Shown here one piece after another: positions 10,041 through 18,724 of a stretch of DNA of 64,000 nt (positions are counted from its first letter, which is position 1; every line of letters starts with the position of its first letter). Origin of the DNA: Paenarthrobacter ilicis (GTDB lineage: Bacteria > Actinomycetota > Actinomycetes > Actinomycetales > Micrococcaceae); the NCBI RefSeq assembly GCF_016907545.1, contig NZ_JAFBCD010000001.1, positions 3,348,001 to 3,412,000 on the forward strand. The letters run 5' to 3'. Position numbers and translations under genes: made by a program. The notes under the pieces were generated by a model that ran no database searches, was not told the origin of the DNA, and saw nothing but the letters and a program-made list of their open reading frames with translations.

Positions 10041-11210
10041 ATGCGTGTTGTCATCGCCCCGGACAAATTCAAGGGCTCGCTGTCCGCGCCCGACGTCGCC
10101 GAGCACCTGGCAACAGGGCTGCTGGCGGGCTACGGGCACAACGGCTTTGAAGCAACACGCATTCCGGTGGCCGACGGCGGCGAAGGAACCATCGACGCCG
10201 CCATCGGCTCCGGCTTCACCCGCCGGACCACCACCGTCACCGGCCCGCTCGGCGAGCCAGTGAAGGCCGACTTTGCGGTGCGGGACCAGGAAGCTGTCAT
10301 CGAAATGGCGGCAGCTTCCGGTCTCGCCCTCCTCCCGGACGGCCCCACGTCCCAGACGGCCAAAACCGCAACCAGCATCGGCACGGGCGAACTCATCCGG
10401 GCCGCGCTGGACCTCGGCTGCCGCAAGATCATCCTAGGTGTGGGCGGCAGCGCCAACACCGACGCCGGCGCAGGCGTCCTGCAGGGCCTCGGCGCCGTCT
10501 TCCTGGACAAGAACGGCAACGAGCTCCCCGGCGGCGGTGCCGCCTTGGCACAGCTGAACTCCATCGACTTCTCCAACTTCGACGTCCGCGTCGAAGCAAC
10601 GGAGTTCGTGTTGGCGTCCGACGTCGACAATCCCCTTTTGGGGGCCAGCGGAGCCCCAGCCATCTTCGGTCCGCAGAAGGGCGCGACGCCGGACGACGTC
10701 ACCTCCCTGGACAAGGCGCTGCAACACTTCGTCGACGTCCTCTCCGCCACCACCGGGCAACATGCCAAGTTTGCTGCCAAGGCAGAAGGTGCTGGAGCGG
10801 CAGGCGGCGTTGGCTACATTGCCATCGCGGCACTGAAGGCAGAGCGGCGGCCGGGCATCGACGTCGTGCTTGAATTCACTGAGCTGGAAGAGCGGCTGAA
10901 GGGCGCCGATCTGGTGATTACCGGAGAAGGCAGCCTGGACGAGCAAAGCCTGCTCGGCAAAACGCCCATGGGCGTCTCCCGTGCAGCGCAGCGGAACGGG
11001 GTTCCCGTGATCGCAGTCTGCGGCCGGAGTACCCTGAGCCGGGAACAACTCACGGACGCCGGCTTCCACACGGTCCACGCACTGACCGATCTGGAAAAAG
11101 ATGTCCAAAAATGTATCGCAGAAGCAGGTCCGTTGCTTGAACAATTAGGTAAGCACATAGGCGTGTACCTGGCGGAACGGACCGACAACAAGGAGTACCT
11201 CAATGTCTGA
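10041..11210 (+). CDS. glxK: Glycerate kinase
   Basis: Phosphorylates the D-glycerate made by glxR, sending glyoxylate carbon into glycolysis. The 389 residues begin with the family motif [20 protein letters not shown] and contain [24 protein letters not shown] and a [14 protein letters not shown] segment typical of the GlxK/GarK family (2-phosphoglycerate-forming glycerate kinases). AAGGAGG precedes the ATG. Its last 8 bases overlap the start of allB, which points to translational coupling. The position isomer of the product cannot be decided from sequence. Confidence 0.93.
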   Translation: MRVVIAPDKFKGSLSAPDVAEHLATGLLAGYGHNGFEATRIPVADGGEGTIDAAIGSGFTRRTTTVTGPLGEPVKADFAVRDQEAVIEMAAASGLALLPDGPTSQTAKTATSIGTGELIRAALDLGCRKIILGVGGSANTDAGAGVLQGLGAVFLDKNGNELPGGGAALAQLNSIDFSNFDVRVEATEFVLASDVDNPLLGASGAPAIFGPQKGATPDDVTSLDKALQHFVDVLSATTGQHAKFAAKAEGAGAAGGVGYIAIAALKAERRPGIDVVLEFTELEERLKGADLVITGEGSLDEQSLLGKTPMGVSRAAQRNGVPVIAVCGRSTLSREQLTDAGFHTVHALTDLEKDVQKCIAEAGPLLEQLGKHIGVYLAERTDNKEYLNV

Positions 11211-12552
11211 AGCAATCGGCGCCTATGACCTCGTTATCCGGGGCCAGCGCATCCTCACCACCGCAGGCATCGCAGCCCGCGAAGTTGGCATCCGCGATGG
11301 CGTCATCGTCGCGATCGAACCCCTCGGCAACGGCCTGACCGGCAACGAGGTCATCGAACTCGCAGACGACGAAACGCTCCTCCCCGGCCTGGTGGACACC
11401 CACGTCCACGTCAACGAGCCCGGCCGCACCGAGTGGGAAGGCTTCGCCTCCGCCACGCGCGCCGCAGCTGCCGGTGGCGTCACCACCATCATCGACATGC
11501 CGCTGAACAGCATCCCGCCCACCACCAGCGTGGACGGCCTGGAGCAGAAGCGCGTGGTCGCCAAGGACCAGGCGTTCGTGGACGTCGGATTCTGGGGCGG
11601 TGCCATCCCGGGCAACAAGAGCGACCTCCGCCCGCTGCACGACGAAGGCGTGTTCGGCTTCAAGTGCTTCCTCCTGCACTCCGGCGTGGACGAGTTCCCG
11701 CACCTGGACGCAGATGAGATGGAAGAGGACATGGCTGAGCTCAAGTCCTTCGACTCCCTCATGATCGTGCACGCGGAGGACTCCCACGCTATTGACCGCG
11801 CCCCGCACCCCGGCGGCGACCACTACGAAACCTTCCTCGCCTCCCGCCCCCGCGGCGCTGAGAACAAGGCAATTGCCGAGGTCATCGAACGCGCACGCTG
11901 GACCGGCGCCCGCGCCCACATCCTGCACCTCTCCTCCTCCGACGCACTGCCCATGATCGCTTCGGCAAAGCGCGACGGCGTCAACCTCACCGTTGAGACG
12001 TGCCCGCACTACCTGACGCTCATGGCCGAAGAAATCCCGGACGGCGCCACGGCCTACAAGTGCTGCCCGCCCATCCGCGAAGCCTCCAACCGCGAGCTCC
12101 TCTGGAAGGGCCTGCAGGACGGCACCATCGACTGCATCGTCTCGGACCACTCCCCCTCCACACTGGACCTCAAGGACCTGGAAAACGGCGACTTCGCAGT
12201 GGCATGGGGCGGCGTTTCCTCGCTGCAGCTGGGCCTGTCCCTCATCTGGACCGAAGCCCGTCACCGCGGCATCCCGCTGGAACAGGTGGTTTCCTGGATG
12301 GCCGAGAAGCCCGCCGCTTTGGCCCGCCTGCACAACAAGGGCCAGCTGGCCCTGGGCTACGACGCCGATTTCTCCATCTTCGCCCAGGACGAAGCCTTCG
12401 TGGTGGACGTCAGTAAGCTCAAGCACAAGAACCCGATCACACCGTACGACGGCCGTCCCCTGGCCGGCGTCGTCCGCAAGACCTACCTGCGCGGCACCCC
12501 GATCGACGGCCAGAACCCCGGCGGCAAGCTGCTCCGCCGCGGCAACGTTTAG
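11203..12552 (+). CDS. allB: Allantoinase
   Basis: Hydrolyses allantoin to allantoate. The 449 residues form a cyclic amidohydrolase with the full metal set: H67 and H69 in [10 protein letters not shown], carboxylated K154 in FGFKCFLL, H190 (IVHAED), H242 (ILHLSSSD) and D315 (VSDHSPS). These positions closely match E. coli AllB. AAGGAG precedes the ATG, which sits inside the end of glxK. Clustering with glyoxylate genes supports allantoinase over dihydropyrimidinase. No allantoicase or allantoate amidohydrolase gene follows, so the next step must be encoded elsewhere. Confidence 0.95.
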   Translation: MSEAIGAYDLVIRGQRILTTAGIAAREVGIRDGVIVAIEPLGNGLTGNEVIELADDETLLPGLVDTHVHVNEPGRTEWEGFASATRAAAAGGVTTIIDMPLNSIPPTTSVDGLEQKRVVAKDQAFVDVGFWGGAIPGNKSDLRPLHDEGVFGFKCFLLHSGVDEFPHLDADEMEEDMAELKSFDSLMIVHAEDSHAIDRAPHPGGDHYETFLASRPRGAENKAIAEVIERARWTGARAHILHLSSSDALPMIASAKRDGVNLTVETCPHYLTLMAEEIPDGATAYKCCPPIREASNRELLWKGLQDGTIDCIVSDHSPSTLDLKDLENGDFAVAWGGVSSLQLGLSLIWTEARHRGIPLEQVVSWMAEKPAALARLHNKGQLALGYDADFSIFAQDEAFVVDVSKLKHKNPITPYDGRPLAGVVRKTYLRGTPIDGQNPGGKLLRRGNV

Positions 12553-12563
12553 GACCCACTGTC

Positions 12564-13334
12564 ATGGCAGTCAATGCCTACGGGCCTCCGCCGTCGCGAG
12601 GACCCGCCGCACGCGGGGTCTCGGGACGGCGGGCTGGCTTGAATGATCGGAACGGCCTGACAGCACATGGGCTGGCGCTCTGGGTCAACCCTGCCGAGGG
12701 TGACGACATTGATCCTGAAGTCTGGGAACGGGCGGCACGCCTTGTGCTGGCCCGTGCCATGAAACTTGCCCCGGAGGCGGAAGTCCGCATCTGGCCCGCC
12801 ACCGGGGCACAGCACTCCGGCGTCGGCGACACTTCCTGGGGCGGCACTCCGCAGGAAGCCGCCGACGCCGGTACCAACGGTCCGGATTCAGCAACGGTAA
12901 CGCTCGCCGACGCCCTCGCGGAAGCCCGTTCTGAAGCCACTTCCGACGGCGGCAACGGCACCGAAGCGGGCGGCAGCACCGCCGTCGAGCCCGTAACGTT
13001 GGCGAGCCGCCGCAGCCAACTTGCGGTGGACCTCGCCGCTGAAGTAGTCCTGCTGGACGGTGAGCCGGTTTCCTTTACTGGCATGGAATACAAGCTGCTC
13101 CGGTACCTGGTGGTGAACTGCTCCCGCGCCATTGCACGTGAAGAATTGCAACGCTTCCTGGAGTCATTTGACCTTCCCGGCGCGGCATTTCGCTCGATCG
13201 ACGTTTATGTTGGAAGGGTCCGGCGGAAGCTCGGCTCCGCCCGGCACACCGTCGCCACCGTCCGTGGTGGCGGCTACCAGTTCGTGCCAGGCCCCTATGC
13301 CACGGTGCGCGGACCTGCGGAATACAGCATCTAG
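12564..13334 (+). CDS. Winged-helix (OmpR/PhoB-type) DNA-binding protein without receiver domain
   Basis: 256 residues. The C-terminal 95 residues form a Trans_reg_C winged helix: GMEYKLLRYLVVNCSRAIAR, then FRSIDVYVGRVRRKLG (recognition helix) and TVRGGGYQFVPG (wing). The N-terminal 150 residues are low-complexity (Gly, Ala, Pro, Thr) with a short segment, ALWVNPAEGDDIDPEVWERAARLVLARAM, that could fold, but there is no phosphoacceptor receiver. It starts 11 nt after allB, so it is probably the last gene of the operon and may regulate it or another target. Similar stand-alone winged-helix proteins are common in Arthrobacter; the target is unknown. Confidence 0.8.
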   Translation: MAVNAYGPPPSRGPAARGVSGRRAGLNDRNGLTAHGLALWVNPAEGDDIDPEVWERAARLVLARAMKLAPEAEVRIWPATGAQHSGVGDTSWGGTPQEAADAGTNGPDSATVTLADALAEARSEATSDGGNGTEAGGSTAVEPVTLASRRSQLAVDLAAEVVLLDGEPVSFTGMEYKLLRYLVVNCSRAIAREELQRFLESFDLPGAAFRSIDVYVGRVRRKLGSARHTVATVRGGGYQFVPGPYATVRGPAEYSI

Positions 13335-13415
13335 CTTCGCTGTTCAGTCAGTTAGACAATCCGTTTTTTGAATGATGAATGCCGGCTGTTTGCCGGTGAA
13401 ACGTAAAGGATCGCC

Positions 13416-13883
13416 ATGACCCAGAAACTCCTCGTCGGAACGCAAGCACCTGACTTCGCGCTGCTCGACGCCGACGGCACCAAGGTCTCGCTGTCCGATT
13501 ACCGCGGACGCAACGTCATTGTGTACTTCTACCCGAAGGCTGCCACCCCCGGCTGCACCACCGAGGCCTGCGATTTCCGCGACAACCTCGCCAGCCTCCA
13601 GGGCAAGGGCTACGACGTCATCGGGATCTCCCCGGATGCTCCGGAGGCCCTGTCCAAGTTCACTGGTGAATTTGCGCTGACCTTCCCGCTGCTCTCCGAC
13701 GAAGACCACAAAGTTGCCCTGGCATATGGCGCATGGGGCGAGAAGCTGGTTGACGGCGAAATCCACGAAGGCCTTGTCCGCTCCACCGTTGTCCTGGACG
13801 GCGAAGGCATCGTGAAGCTCACCCAGTACCAGGTGGCGGCCCAGGGCCACGTCCAGGCGCTGCGCGAAGAGCTGGGCGTCTAA
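13416..13883 (+). CDS. bcp: Thioredoxin-dependent thiol peroxidase (Bcp/PrxQ peroxiredoxin)
   Basis: Reduces hydrogen and alkyl peroxides in the cytoplasm using thioredoxin. The 155 residues contain FYPKAATPGCTTEACDFRD with peroxidatic C47 and resolving C52 five residues on, the arrangement of the Bcp/PrxQ class. AAAGGA precedes the ATG. Its stop codon is directly followed by three copies of the 32-bp-period repeat and then by a perfect 15-bp hairpin (13976-14009). Confidence 0.94.
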   Translation: MTQKLLVGTQAPDFALLDADGTKVSLSDYRGRNVIVYFYPKAATPGCTTEACDFRDNLASLQGKGYDVIGISPDAPEALSKFTGEFALTFPLLSDEDHKVALAYGAWGEKLVDGEIHEGLVRSTVVLDGEGIVKLTQYQVAAQGHVQALREELGV

Positions 13884-13962
13884 CCCTCTCTCACATCCCG
13901 CGGGTTCCAGAGCGTCCCTCTCTCACATCCCGCGTGCTTGAGTGGATCCCTCTCTCACATAA
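13884..13962 (+). repeat. 3' repeat array, 3 units of 32 bp (family A)
   Basis: CCCTCTCTCACATCC-like motifs start at 13884, 13916 and 13948, exactly 32 bp apart; the third diverges in its last bases. The first begins at the base after the bcp stop codon and the motif is sense to bcp. The same family occurs at 17899, 20075 and 41482. Confidence 0.85.
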
Positions 13963-13975
13963 CTGCACAATTCTT

Positions 13976-14009
13976 GTAACGCCCGCTCACTCCTGTGAGC
14001 GGGCGTTAC
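13976..14009. terminator. Perfect 15-bp hairpin between bcp and the PP2C gene
   Basis: GTAACGCCCGCTCAC (13976-13990) and its exact complement (13995-14009) flank a TCCT loop. There is only a weak T-stretch after it, but the position just past the bcp 3' repeats makes it a likely terminator. Confidence 0.65.
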
Positions 14010-14061
14010 GCATTCCTTGACTAAACGTGACAAAACCCCAGCCGCAGTAGTTAATGGAGCC

Positions 14062-15168
14062 ATGGTCTCCCCTACGCCCGTACGCCACGCAGTTGTCGTC
14101 GAAGACGACGCCGATATCCGCGGCCTCCTCGTCCTGGTACTCGAGCAGCTCGATTTTGTGGTGACCGAGGCACCGGACGGCCTGTCCGGCGTCGAGGCTG
14201 TCCGTAGAACCAATGCCGAATTGGTGACGCTGGACATCAACCTGCCGGACATCGATGGCATGGAAGTGTGCCGCCGGCTCCGCGAATTCTCCGATGCCTA
14301 CGTCCTGATGCTCACCGCCCGTGCTGACGAAATCGACCGCCTGAACGGGCTGGACACCGGCGCGGATGACTACATCAGCAAGCCTTTCAGCCCCAAGGAA
14401 CTCCAAGCCCGCATCCGCGCCCTGTTCCGCCGGGCCCGCACACCCGCCGCGCCGGCGGTGGACCAGCGCCAAACGGACGAGCTGGAGCGGGCCGCCGTGG
14501 TGCAGCAAAGCCTGCTCCCCCGGGAGACAGTCCGCCTGGACGGATACGACGTCGCCGGGGCCTTCCGCCCCTCCCGCAGTGTAGGAGGGGATTTCTACGA
14601 CTGGTACCAGACCCGTGACGGAATGCACCTGACGTTCGCCGACGCCATGGGCAAGGGAATGGGCGCCGCCCTGATCGCCGCCACCGTCCGCGCGGTGATC
14701 CGCTCGGTGGCCGACACCCCCGGGATCGACGACGCTTTCGGCTCCGCAAGCGCCACCATCAGCTCGGACCTGGACCAGTCCGGCTCCTTCGTCACCATGT
14801 TCCACGCGCGGCTGGACAGCGCCTCCGGCAAGCTCAGCTATATCGACGCCGGACACGGACTTGCGCTGTACGTCCCGGCTGACGGGGAAGCCCAGCGGCT
14901 GGTGTCGGCCGGGCCTCCCGTGGGAATTCTGGAGGGGCAGCACTGGCCCGCTTCCGAGCTGGACCTGGCTCCCGGCGACTCCCTGGTGATCGTCAGCGAC
15001 GGAGTACTGGACGCCCATAGGTCCCTCGAAGATTTCATCCGGAACGTTGAGAAGGTGGCTCGCAACGGAACAACGTCGGACGAAATTTGCGCCGCACTCC
15101 TGGAGTTGGCACCGGCTGCCACCGCCGAAGACGACGTGACCGCCGTCGTCGTCCGCCGCGCCAACTGA
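14062..15168 (+). CDS. Response regulator with PP2C (RsbU/SpoIIE-type) phosphatase output
   Basis: 368 residues from ATG 14062 (GGAG just upstream); an upstream in-frame TTG at 14017 is less likely. Residues 8-125 form a receiver: acidic pocket E14-D16, phosphoacceptor D58 (VTLDINLPDIDG), K107 (YISKPFSPKEL). After a helical linker (TDELERAAVVQQSLLP), residues 160-368 form a PPM-type serine phosphatase with metal-site aspartates in SVGGDFYDW (D177) and FADAMGKGMG (D194), and VIVSDGVLDA further on. Such proteins dephosphorylate STAS antagonists in partner switching. The likely substrate is the STAS protein two genes downstream. The sensor kinase is not in the window. Confidence 0.9.
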   Translation: MVSPTPVRHAVVVEDDADIRGLLVLVLEQLDFVVTEAPDGLSGVEAVRRTNAELVTLDINLPDIDGMEVCRRLREFSDAYVLMLTARADEIDRLNGLDTGADDYISKPFSPKELQARIRALFRRARTPAAPAVDQRQTDELERAAVVQQSLLPRETVRLDGYDVAGAFRPSRSVGGDFYDWYQTRDGMHLTFADAMGKGMGAALIAATVRAVIRSVADTPGIDDAFGSASATISSDLDQSGSFVTMFHARLDSASGKLSYIDAGHGLALYVPADGEAQRLVSAGPPVGILEGQHWPASELDLAPGDSLVIVSDGVLDAHRSLEDFIRNVEKVARNGTTSDEICAALLELAPAATAEDDVTAVVVRRAN

Positions 15169-15187
15169 GCCACAACAAGGGGGAAGT

Positions 15188-17164
15188 GTGACACGTTTCT
15201 GGACCCGGTTGTTTGTTCTCCTCACTGTCATTCTGGGCGTCAACTATGTGGCGTGGCGCTGGTTTGCCTCCCTGAACTGGGATGCTTGGTGGATCGCGCT
15301 GCCCCTGGTGATCGCGGAGACGTACAGCCTCATTGACGTGATGCTGTTCGGCCTGACGGTATGGAACCTGAAAATCCGCAAGCCGCCGCCCCCTCCGCCG
15401 GAGGACGCAACGGTGGACGTTTTCATCACCACCTACAACGAGCCGTTGGACCTGGTGATGACCACCGCCTTGGCGGCAAAGAACATCCGCTGGCCCCACG
15501 GCACCTGGATCCTGGACGACGGCAACCGCCCGGAGATGCGGCAACTGGCCGAGTCGAACGGTATTGGATACGTGACGCGGGGCGCGGACTGGACACCGGA
15601 CATGCCGCGGCACGCCAAGGCCGGCAACCTGAACAACGCGCTCATGGTCACCTCCGGCGAGTACCTGTTGATTCTCGACGCCGATCAGATCCCCGAGCCC
15701 GACATCCTGGACAAGACGCTGGGCTACTTCACCGATGATCGAGTGGCGCTGGTCCAAACACCGCAGTACTTCACCAACGTCCCCGCAGACGATCCCCTGG
15801 GCAGTCAGGCTCCCCTGTTCTACGGGCCCATCCAGCAGGGCAAGGACGGATGGAACGCGGCGTTTTTCTGCGGTTCCAACGCCATCCTGCGCCGCGAGGG
15901 GCTCATGCAGCTGGGCCTGGTGGGGTACGTCAAAGCCACAGAGAAGAGCGTCCGCCGGGCGCTGGGCGCGTCGCGCTCGGCCATCAAGAAGGCCCGGCGG
16001 TCCGCGGAAGCAGAGAACCCGTTGGTGGCCGACATGCTGACGCAGGTGGAAGCCGCCACCGAATCCGCTCAGCAGGAGCTCGACGCCGGTGCTTCCCTCA
16101 GCGAGATTACTTACCGCGTGCGCCGCAAAGTGGACGATGCCGTCCGGACCCTGGTGGCAGCGGACTTTTCCGCGCTGCAGTCCGACCTCGAAGAAATTGC
16201 CGCGATGGAACTGGCCCACGTCGGCGAGTCCGGCGTCACCACAGTGGCCAGTGACGCCGTCGACCGCATGTCCGGCCGCGACTGGTCACCGCTGGGCGCG
16301 CTGGAATCGGTCCACGCGGTGCTGGACGCCATCTCCGTTGAACGCACCGACGAAGCCCAGCCGATCATGCCGCTTGCCACCATCTCCGTCACCGAGGACA
16401 TGGCGACGTCCATGCGCCTGCACGGCCTGGGTTGGAAGAGCGTGTACCACCACGAGATCCTGGCCAACGGCCTGGCGCCCGAGGACCTCAAAACCATGCT
16501 GACGCAACGGCTCCGCTGGGCACAGGGCACCATGCAGGTGCTGCTCCGCGAGAATCCGCTGATCCAGCGCCGGATGTCGTGGGGCCAGCGGCTCATGTAC
16601 TTCTCCACCATGTGGAGCTACCTCAGTGGGTTCGCTGCCGTGGTGTACTTCGCTGCTCCCATCATCTACCTGACACTGGGGATCCTCCCGGTCAGCAGCC
16701 TCAGCTACGACTTCTTCATCCGCTTCATCCCGTTCATGGTGGTCAACCAGCTCCTGTTTGTGGTGGCCGGGCACGGAATTCCCACCTGGCGCGGGCAGCA
16801 GTACAGCTTGGCGCTGTTCCCCACGTGGATCAAAGCATGTACGACGGCGGCACGTAACGTCTGGTTCGGCCGTCCCCTGGGGTTCGCCGTCACCCCCAAA
16901 GCCCGCCAGAGCGGCGGACCAAGTTGGAGCCTGATCCGTCCGCAGATCATCGTTGCTGTGCTGCTGGCCATTGCTTTGGTGGTGGGCGTGGCCCGCCTTG
17001 TCACCGGGCTGTCAGAGCCGTTGGGCACCCTGGTGAACGTGGCCTGGGTGGCCTACGACCTCGTGGTGCTGAGCGTGCTGGTCAAGGCAGTTTTGTACAA
17101 GGGATTCGTCCCCGAAGATGTTGGGCCCCAGCGCCCCGAAGAGAGGAACGCAGATGCAGTTTAG
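15188..17164 (+). CDS. Cellulose-synthase-like GT2 membrane glycosyltransferase with large helical insertion
   Basis: 658 residues, GTG start with GGGGGAAG upstream. Two membrane helices near residues 8-55 precede a GT2 catalytic domain: TTYNE (81-85), DDG (110-112), DAD (164-166), FFCGSNAILRR (226-236), TED (402-404) and QRLRW (440-444), then four or more membrane helices. This is the motif set of processive synthases such as BcsA, but there is no C-terminal PilZ domain. Residues about 241-396, between CGSNA and TED, are a helical, charged insertion of roughly 155 residues where relatives have only a dozen. The gene lies between a PP2C regulator and STAS/RsbW genes with 11-bp and 8-bp overlaps downstream, so exopolysaccharide synthesis is probably tied to partner switching. 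The polymer is unknown. Confidence 0.85.
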   Translation: MTRFWTRLFVLLTVILGVNYVAWRWFASLNWDAWWIALPLVIAETYSLIDVMLFGLTVWNLKIRKPPPPPPEDATVDVFITTYNEPLDLVMTTALAAKNIRWPHGTWILDDGNRPEMRQLAESNGIGYVTRGADWTPDMPRHAKAGNLNNALMVTSGEYLLILDADQIPEPDILDKTLGYFTDDRVALVQTPQYFTNVPADDPLGSQAPLFYGPIQQGKDGWNAAFFCGSNAILRREGLMQLGLVGYVKATEKSVRRALGASRSAIKKARRSAEAENPLVADMLTQVEAATESAQQELDAGASLSEITYRVRRKVDDAVRTLVAADFSALQSDLEEIAAMELAHVGESGVTTVASDAVDRMSGRDWSPLGALESVHAVLDAISVERTDEAQPIMPLATISVTEDMATSMRLHGLGWKSVYHHEILANGLAPEDLKTMLTQRLRWAQGTMQVLLRENPLIQRRMSWGQRLMYFSTMWSYLSGFAAVVYFAAPIIYLTLGILPVSSLSYDFFIRFIPFMVVNQLLFVVAGHGIPTWRGQQYSLALFPTWIKACTTAARNVWFGRPLGFAVTPKARQSGGPSWSLIRPQIIVAVLLAIALVVGVARLVTGLSEPLGTLVNVAWVAYDLVVLSVLVKAVLYKGFVPEDVGPQRPEERNADAV

Positions 17165-17486
17165 CTACGAGGTCAACGACTCCTACGCAGAAGTGAAGAG
17201 CGTTGGCAGGCTCAACATGGTGGCTGCCCCCAAGCTCCGCGAGGTAGTGAACGAGGTTGTGGCAGCGGGTTCCAACCGCGTGGTGGTCAACCTGGCCGAA
17301 ACCAACTTCATGGATTCCTCCGGGCTGGGCGCCCTGATCGGTTGTCTCAAGGCCGCACGTCAGGCAGGCGGTGACCTCCGGATCGCCGGCGTTCAGCCCC
17401 AGGTGAAGATGGTCCTGGAACTGACCAACATGGACCGGGTGCTTACTGCCTACCCCACGGCTGAAGCTGCATTCGGCGATGACTGA
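17154..17486 (+). CDS. STAS-domain anti-sigma factor antagonist (RsbV/SpoIIAA-like)
   Basis: 110 residues from ATG 17154, chosen over an upstream in-frame start because GAGAGGAA precedes it and homologous sequence begins at MQFSYEVND. NFMDSSGLGALIG (51-63) holds the phosphorylatable serine (S55 or S56). When unphosphorylated such proteins bind the partner kinase; when phosphorylated they release it. The gene overlaps the GT2 gene by 11 bp and the kinase gene by 8 bp, so the three are translationally coupled. The upstream PP2C protein is the likely phosphatase. Confidence 0.9.
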   Translation: MQFSYEVNDSYAEVKSVGRLNMVAAPKLREVVNEVVAAGSNRVVVNLAETNFMDSSGLGALIGCLKAARQAGGDLRIAGVQPQVKMVLELTNMDRVLTAYPTAEAAFGDD

Positions 17487-17898
17487 GGTGATTGCCCGCA
17501 GGGGGTTCCACGGCCAGTCCAACGACGACGCCATTGAAGCCATCCACGACGAGCTCGATGCCCTGTGGGAGGACGCTTCCTTTGTGCCGGATGTGGATCG
17601 GATGACGTTTGCCACGGCAGTGATCGAGGCCGCAGCCAACATTGTGCAGCACGCGCTTCCCGTGGCGGACAAGCCCGTGGAGATCGACGTGGATATCAGC
17701 GTGTGGCCCGCCCGCTTGGTGGCCCGGGTGAGTGCGTTCAACGCCCGGGAGCCTTTCGCCAACGACATGCAGGCCTCGATGCCAGGTTCCGATGCCGAAT
17801 CCGGACGTGGGCTGGCGCTGATCGAAGCCCTGGTGACCACCGTGACATTCGAGCGCCAGGACGGCACCAACACCTGGATCCTCACCCGCAACACCTGA
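17479..17898 (+). CDS. RsbW-like serine kinase / anti-sigma factor (GHKL ATPase)
   Basis: 139 residues with an HATPase_c_2 fold: N-box EAAANIVQHA (E50, N54) and G-box GSDAESGRGLALIEAL around G109. Such proteins phosphorylate the STAS partner and hold either a sigma factor or another client. No sigma factor gene is adjacent, so the client could be the GT2 enzyme or its insertion, a hypothesis only. Its stop codon is followed at once by three 32-bp repeat units. Confidence 0.88.
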   Translation: MTEVIARRGFHGQSNDDAIEAIHDELDALWEDASFVPDVDRMTFATAVIEAAANIVQHALPVADKPVEIDVDISVWPARLVARVSAFNAREPFANDMQASMPGSDAESGRGLALIEALVTTVTFERQDGTNTWILTRNT

Positions 17899-17977
17899 CC
17901 CTCTCTCACATCCCTACCCCACCCACCCATCCCTCTCTCACATCCCTACCCCACCCACCCATCCCTCTCTCACATCC
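17899..17977 (+). repeat. 3' repeat array, 3 units of 32 bp (family A)
   Basis: CCCTCTCTCACATCC starts at 17899, 17931 and 17963, exactly 32 bp apart, with a C/A-rich filler (TACCCCACCCACCCAT). The first unit starts at the base after the RsbW stop codon and is sense to that gene. The transcript here is almost free of G. Confidence 0.88.
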
Positions 17978-18084
17978 CTACCCCACAGCAGGCGGAGGGG
18001 TGTTCTGCCCATCGCCGACGGAGGGCATGTGTGACACCATTCGGTGAGTACCGCCGTCGAGCGATTTATGAAGTTGGGGGACCC

Positions 18085-18636
18085 ATGCGCAAAACCGCGC
18101 AGCGAAACTTGCGACTAACGGCTGCGCTAGCGGGGTGCGCAGCAGCACTATCCAGCTGCGCCACTCCCCCGGACGGTCCCACCCGGAAGCCAAGCTCGGC
18201 ACCACCCGTCACGGCCGCCCCGGCATCTCTCGCGGAAAGCACCACAAAATACGACGCCCTGACCAAGGAACTCGTCGCGGCACTGGAAGCCAGAATGCCA
18301 GGCATCACGTGGGCCCCGGATGATCCCTCCAGCGTGGTGAACAGCAAAGACGGCACGTGCATATTCCTTCCACAAAGCATGAAAAGCAGCGCGGACATTG
18401 TTGCGCCGTCCAAGAACTTCGAGGCTGTTTTCGATGCGGCAGACCCCATCCTGGAGAAGCACGGCTTCCCCGCGTTCGGCGGAACCGACCCCGTCCCTGG
18501 TGGCTGGGTGGTGGCCCGCAGCACGGACGGGACCGGCGCAACCATCACCATCGAATCGAAAAGCCCGGCCTTCCTGCGGATGACGGTGCCGGTCACAGCC
18601 GAAAGTTGCGAGACCACGGCGACTCCCACGGGCTGA
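18085..18636 (+). CDS. Secreted lipoprotein of unknown function
   Basis: 183 residues from ATG 18085 (GGGGG upstream). A lipoprotein signal peptide ends in ALSSC with C25 as the lipidated residue, followed by a Pro/Ser/Thr linker. The mature part has DGTCIFLPQSM and two further segments (PVPGGWVVARSTDG, FLRMTVPVTAESC) that suggest a beta-rich domain, with cysteines in the first and last that could form a disulphide. No known family recognised. It lies 88 bp before the WXG-calpain gene on the same strand and could be part of that locus. Confidence 0.75.
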   Translation: MRKTAQRNLRLTAALAGCAAALSSCATPPDGPTRKPSSAPPVTAAPASLAESTTKYDALTKELVAALEARMPGITWAPDDPSSVVNSKDGTCIFLPQSMKSSADIVAPSKNFEAVFDAADPILEKHGFPAFGGTDPVPGGWVVARSTDGTGATITIESKSPAFLRMTVPVTAESCETTATPTG

Positions 18637-18724
18637 CAGGGAAGTTCTATCCATCGCGTCAGGGAAGCCACGCGGTTACGGTGACCTTGGCTTCATGGCC
18701 ACAATATCCAAGGGGGACAGGACA

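Noticed and set aside
14017..14061. TTG start for the PP2C response regulator
   Set aside because: The added 15 residues look non-coding and ATG 14062 has a GGAG at proper distance.
13987..15243. Long minus-strand open frame opposite the PP2C gene, and similar frames elsewhere (for example 11200-12426, 54168-55295)
   Set aside because: They are antisense shadows of clear genes produced by high-GC codon bias, with no protein family features.
13884..17977. C/T repeat arrays as a CRISPR array
   Set aside because: Only 2-4 units per locus, the filler between units is itself similar within a locus, four scattered loci, and no cas genes.
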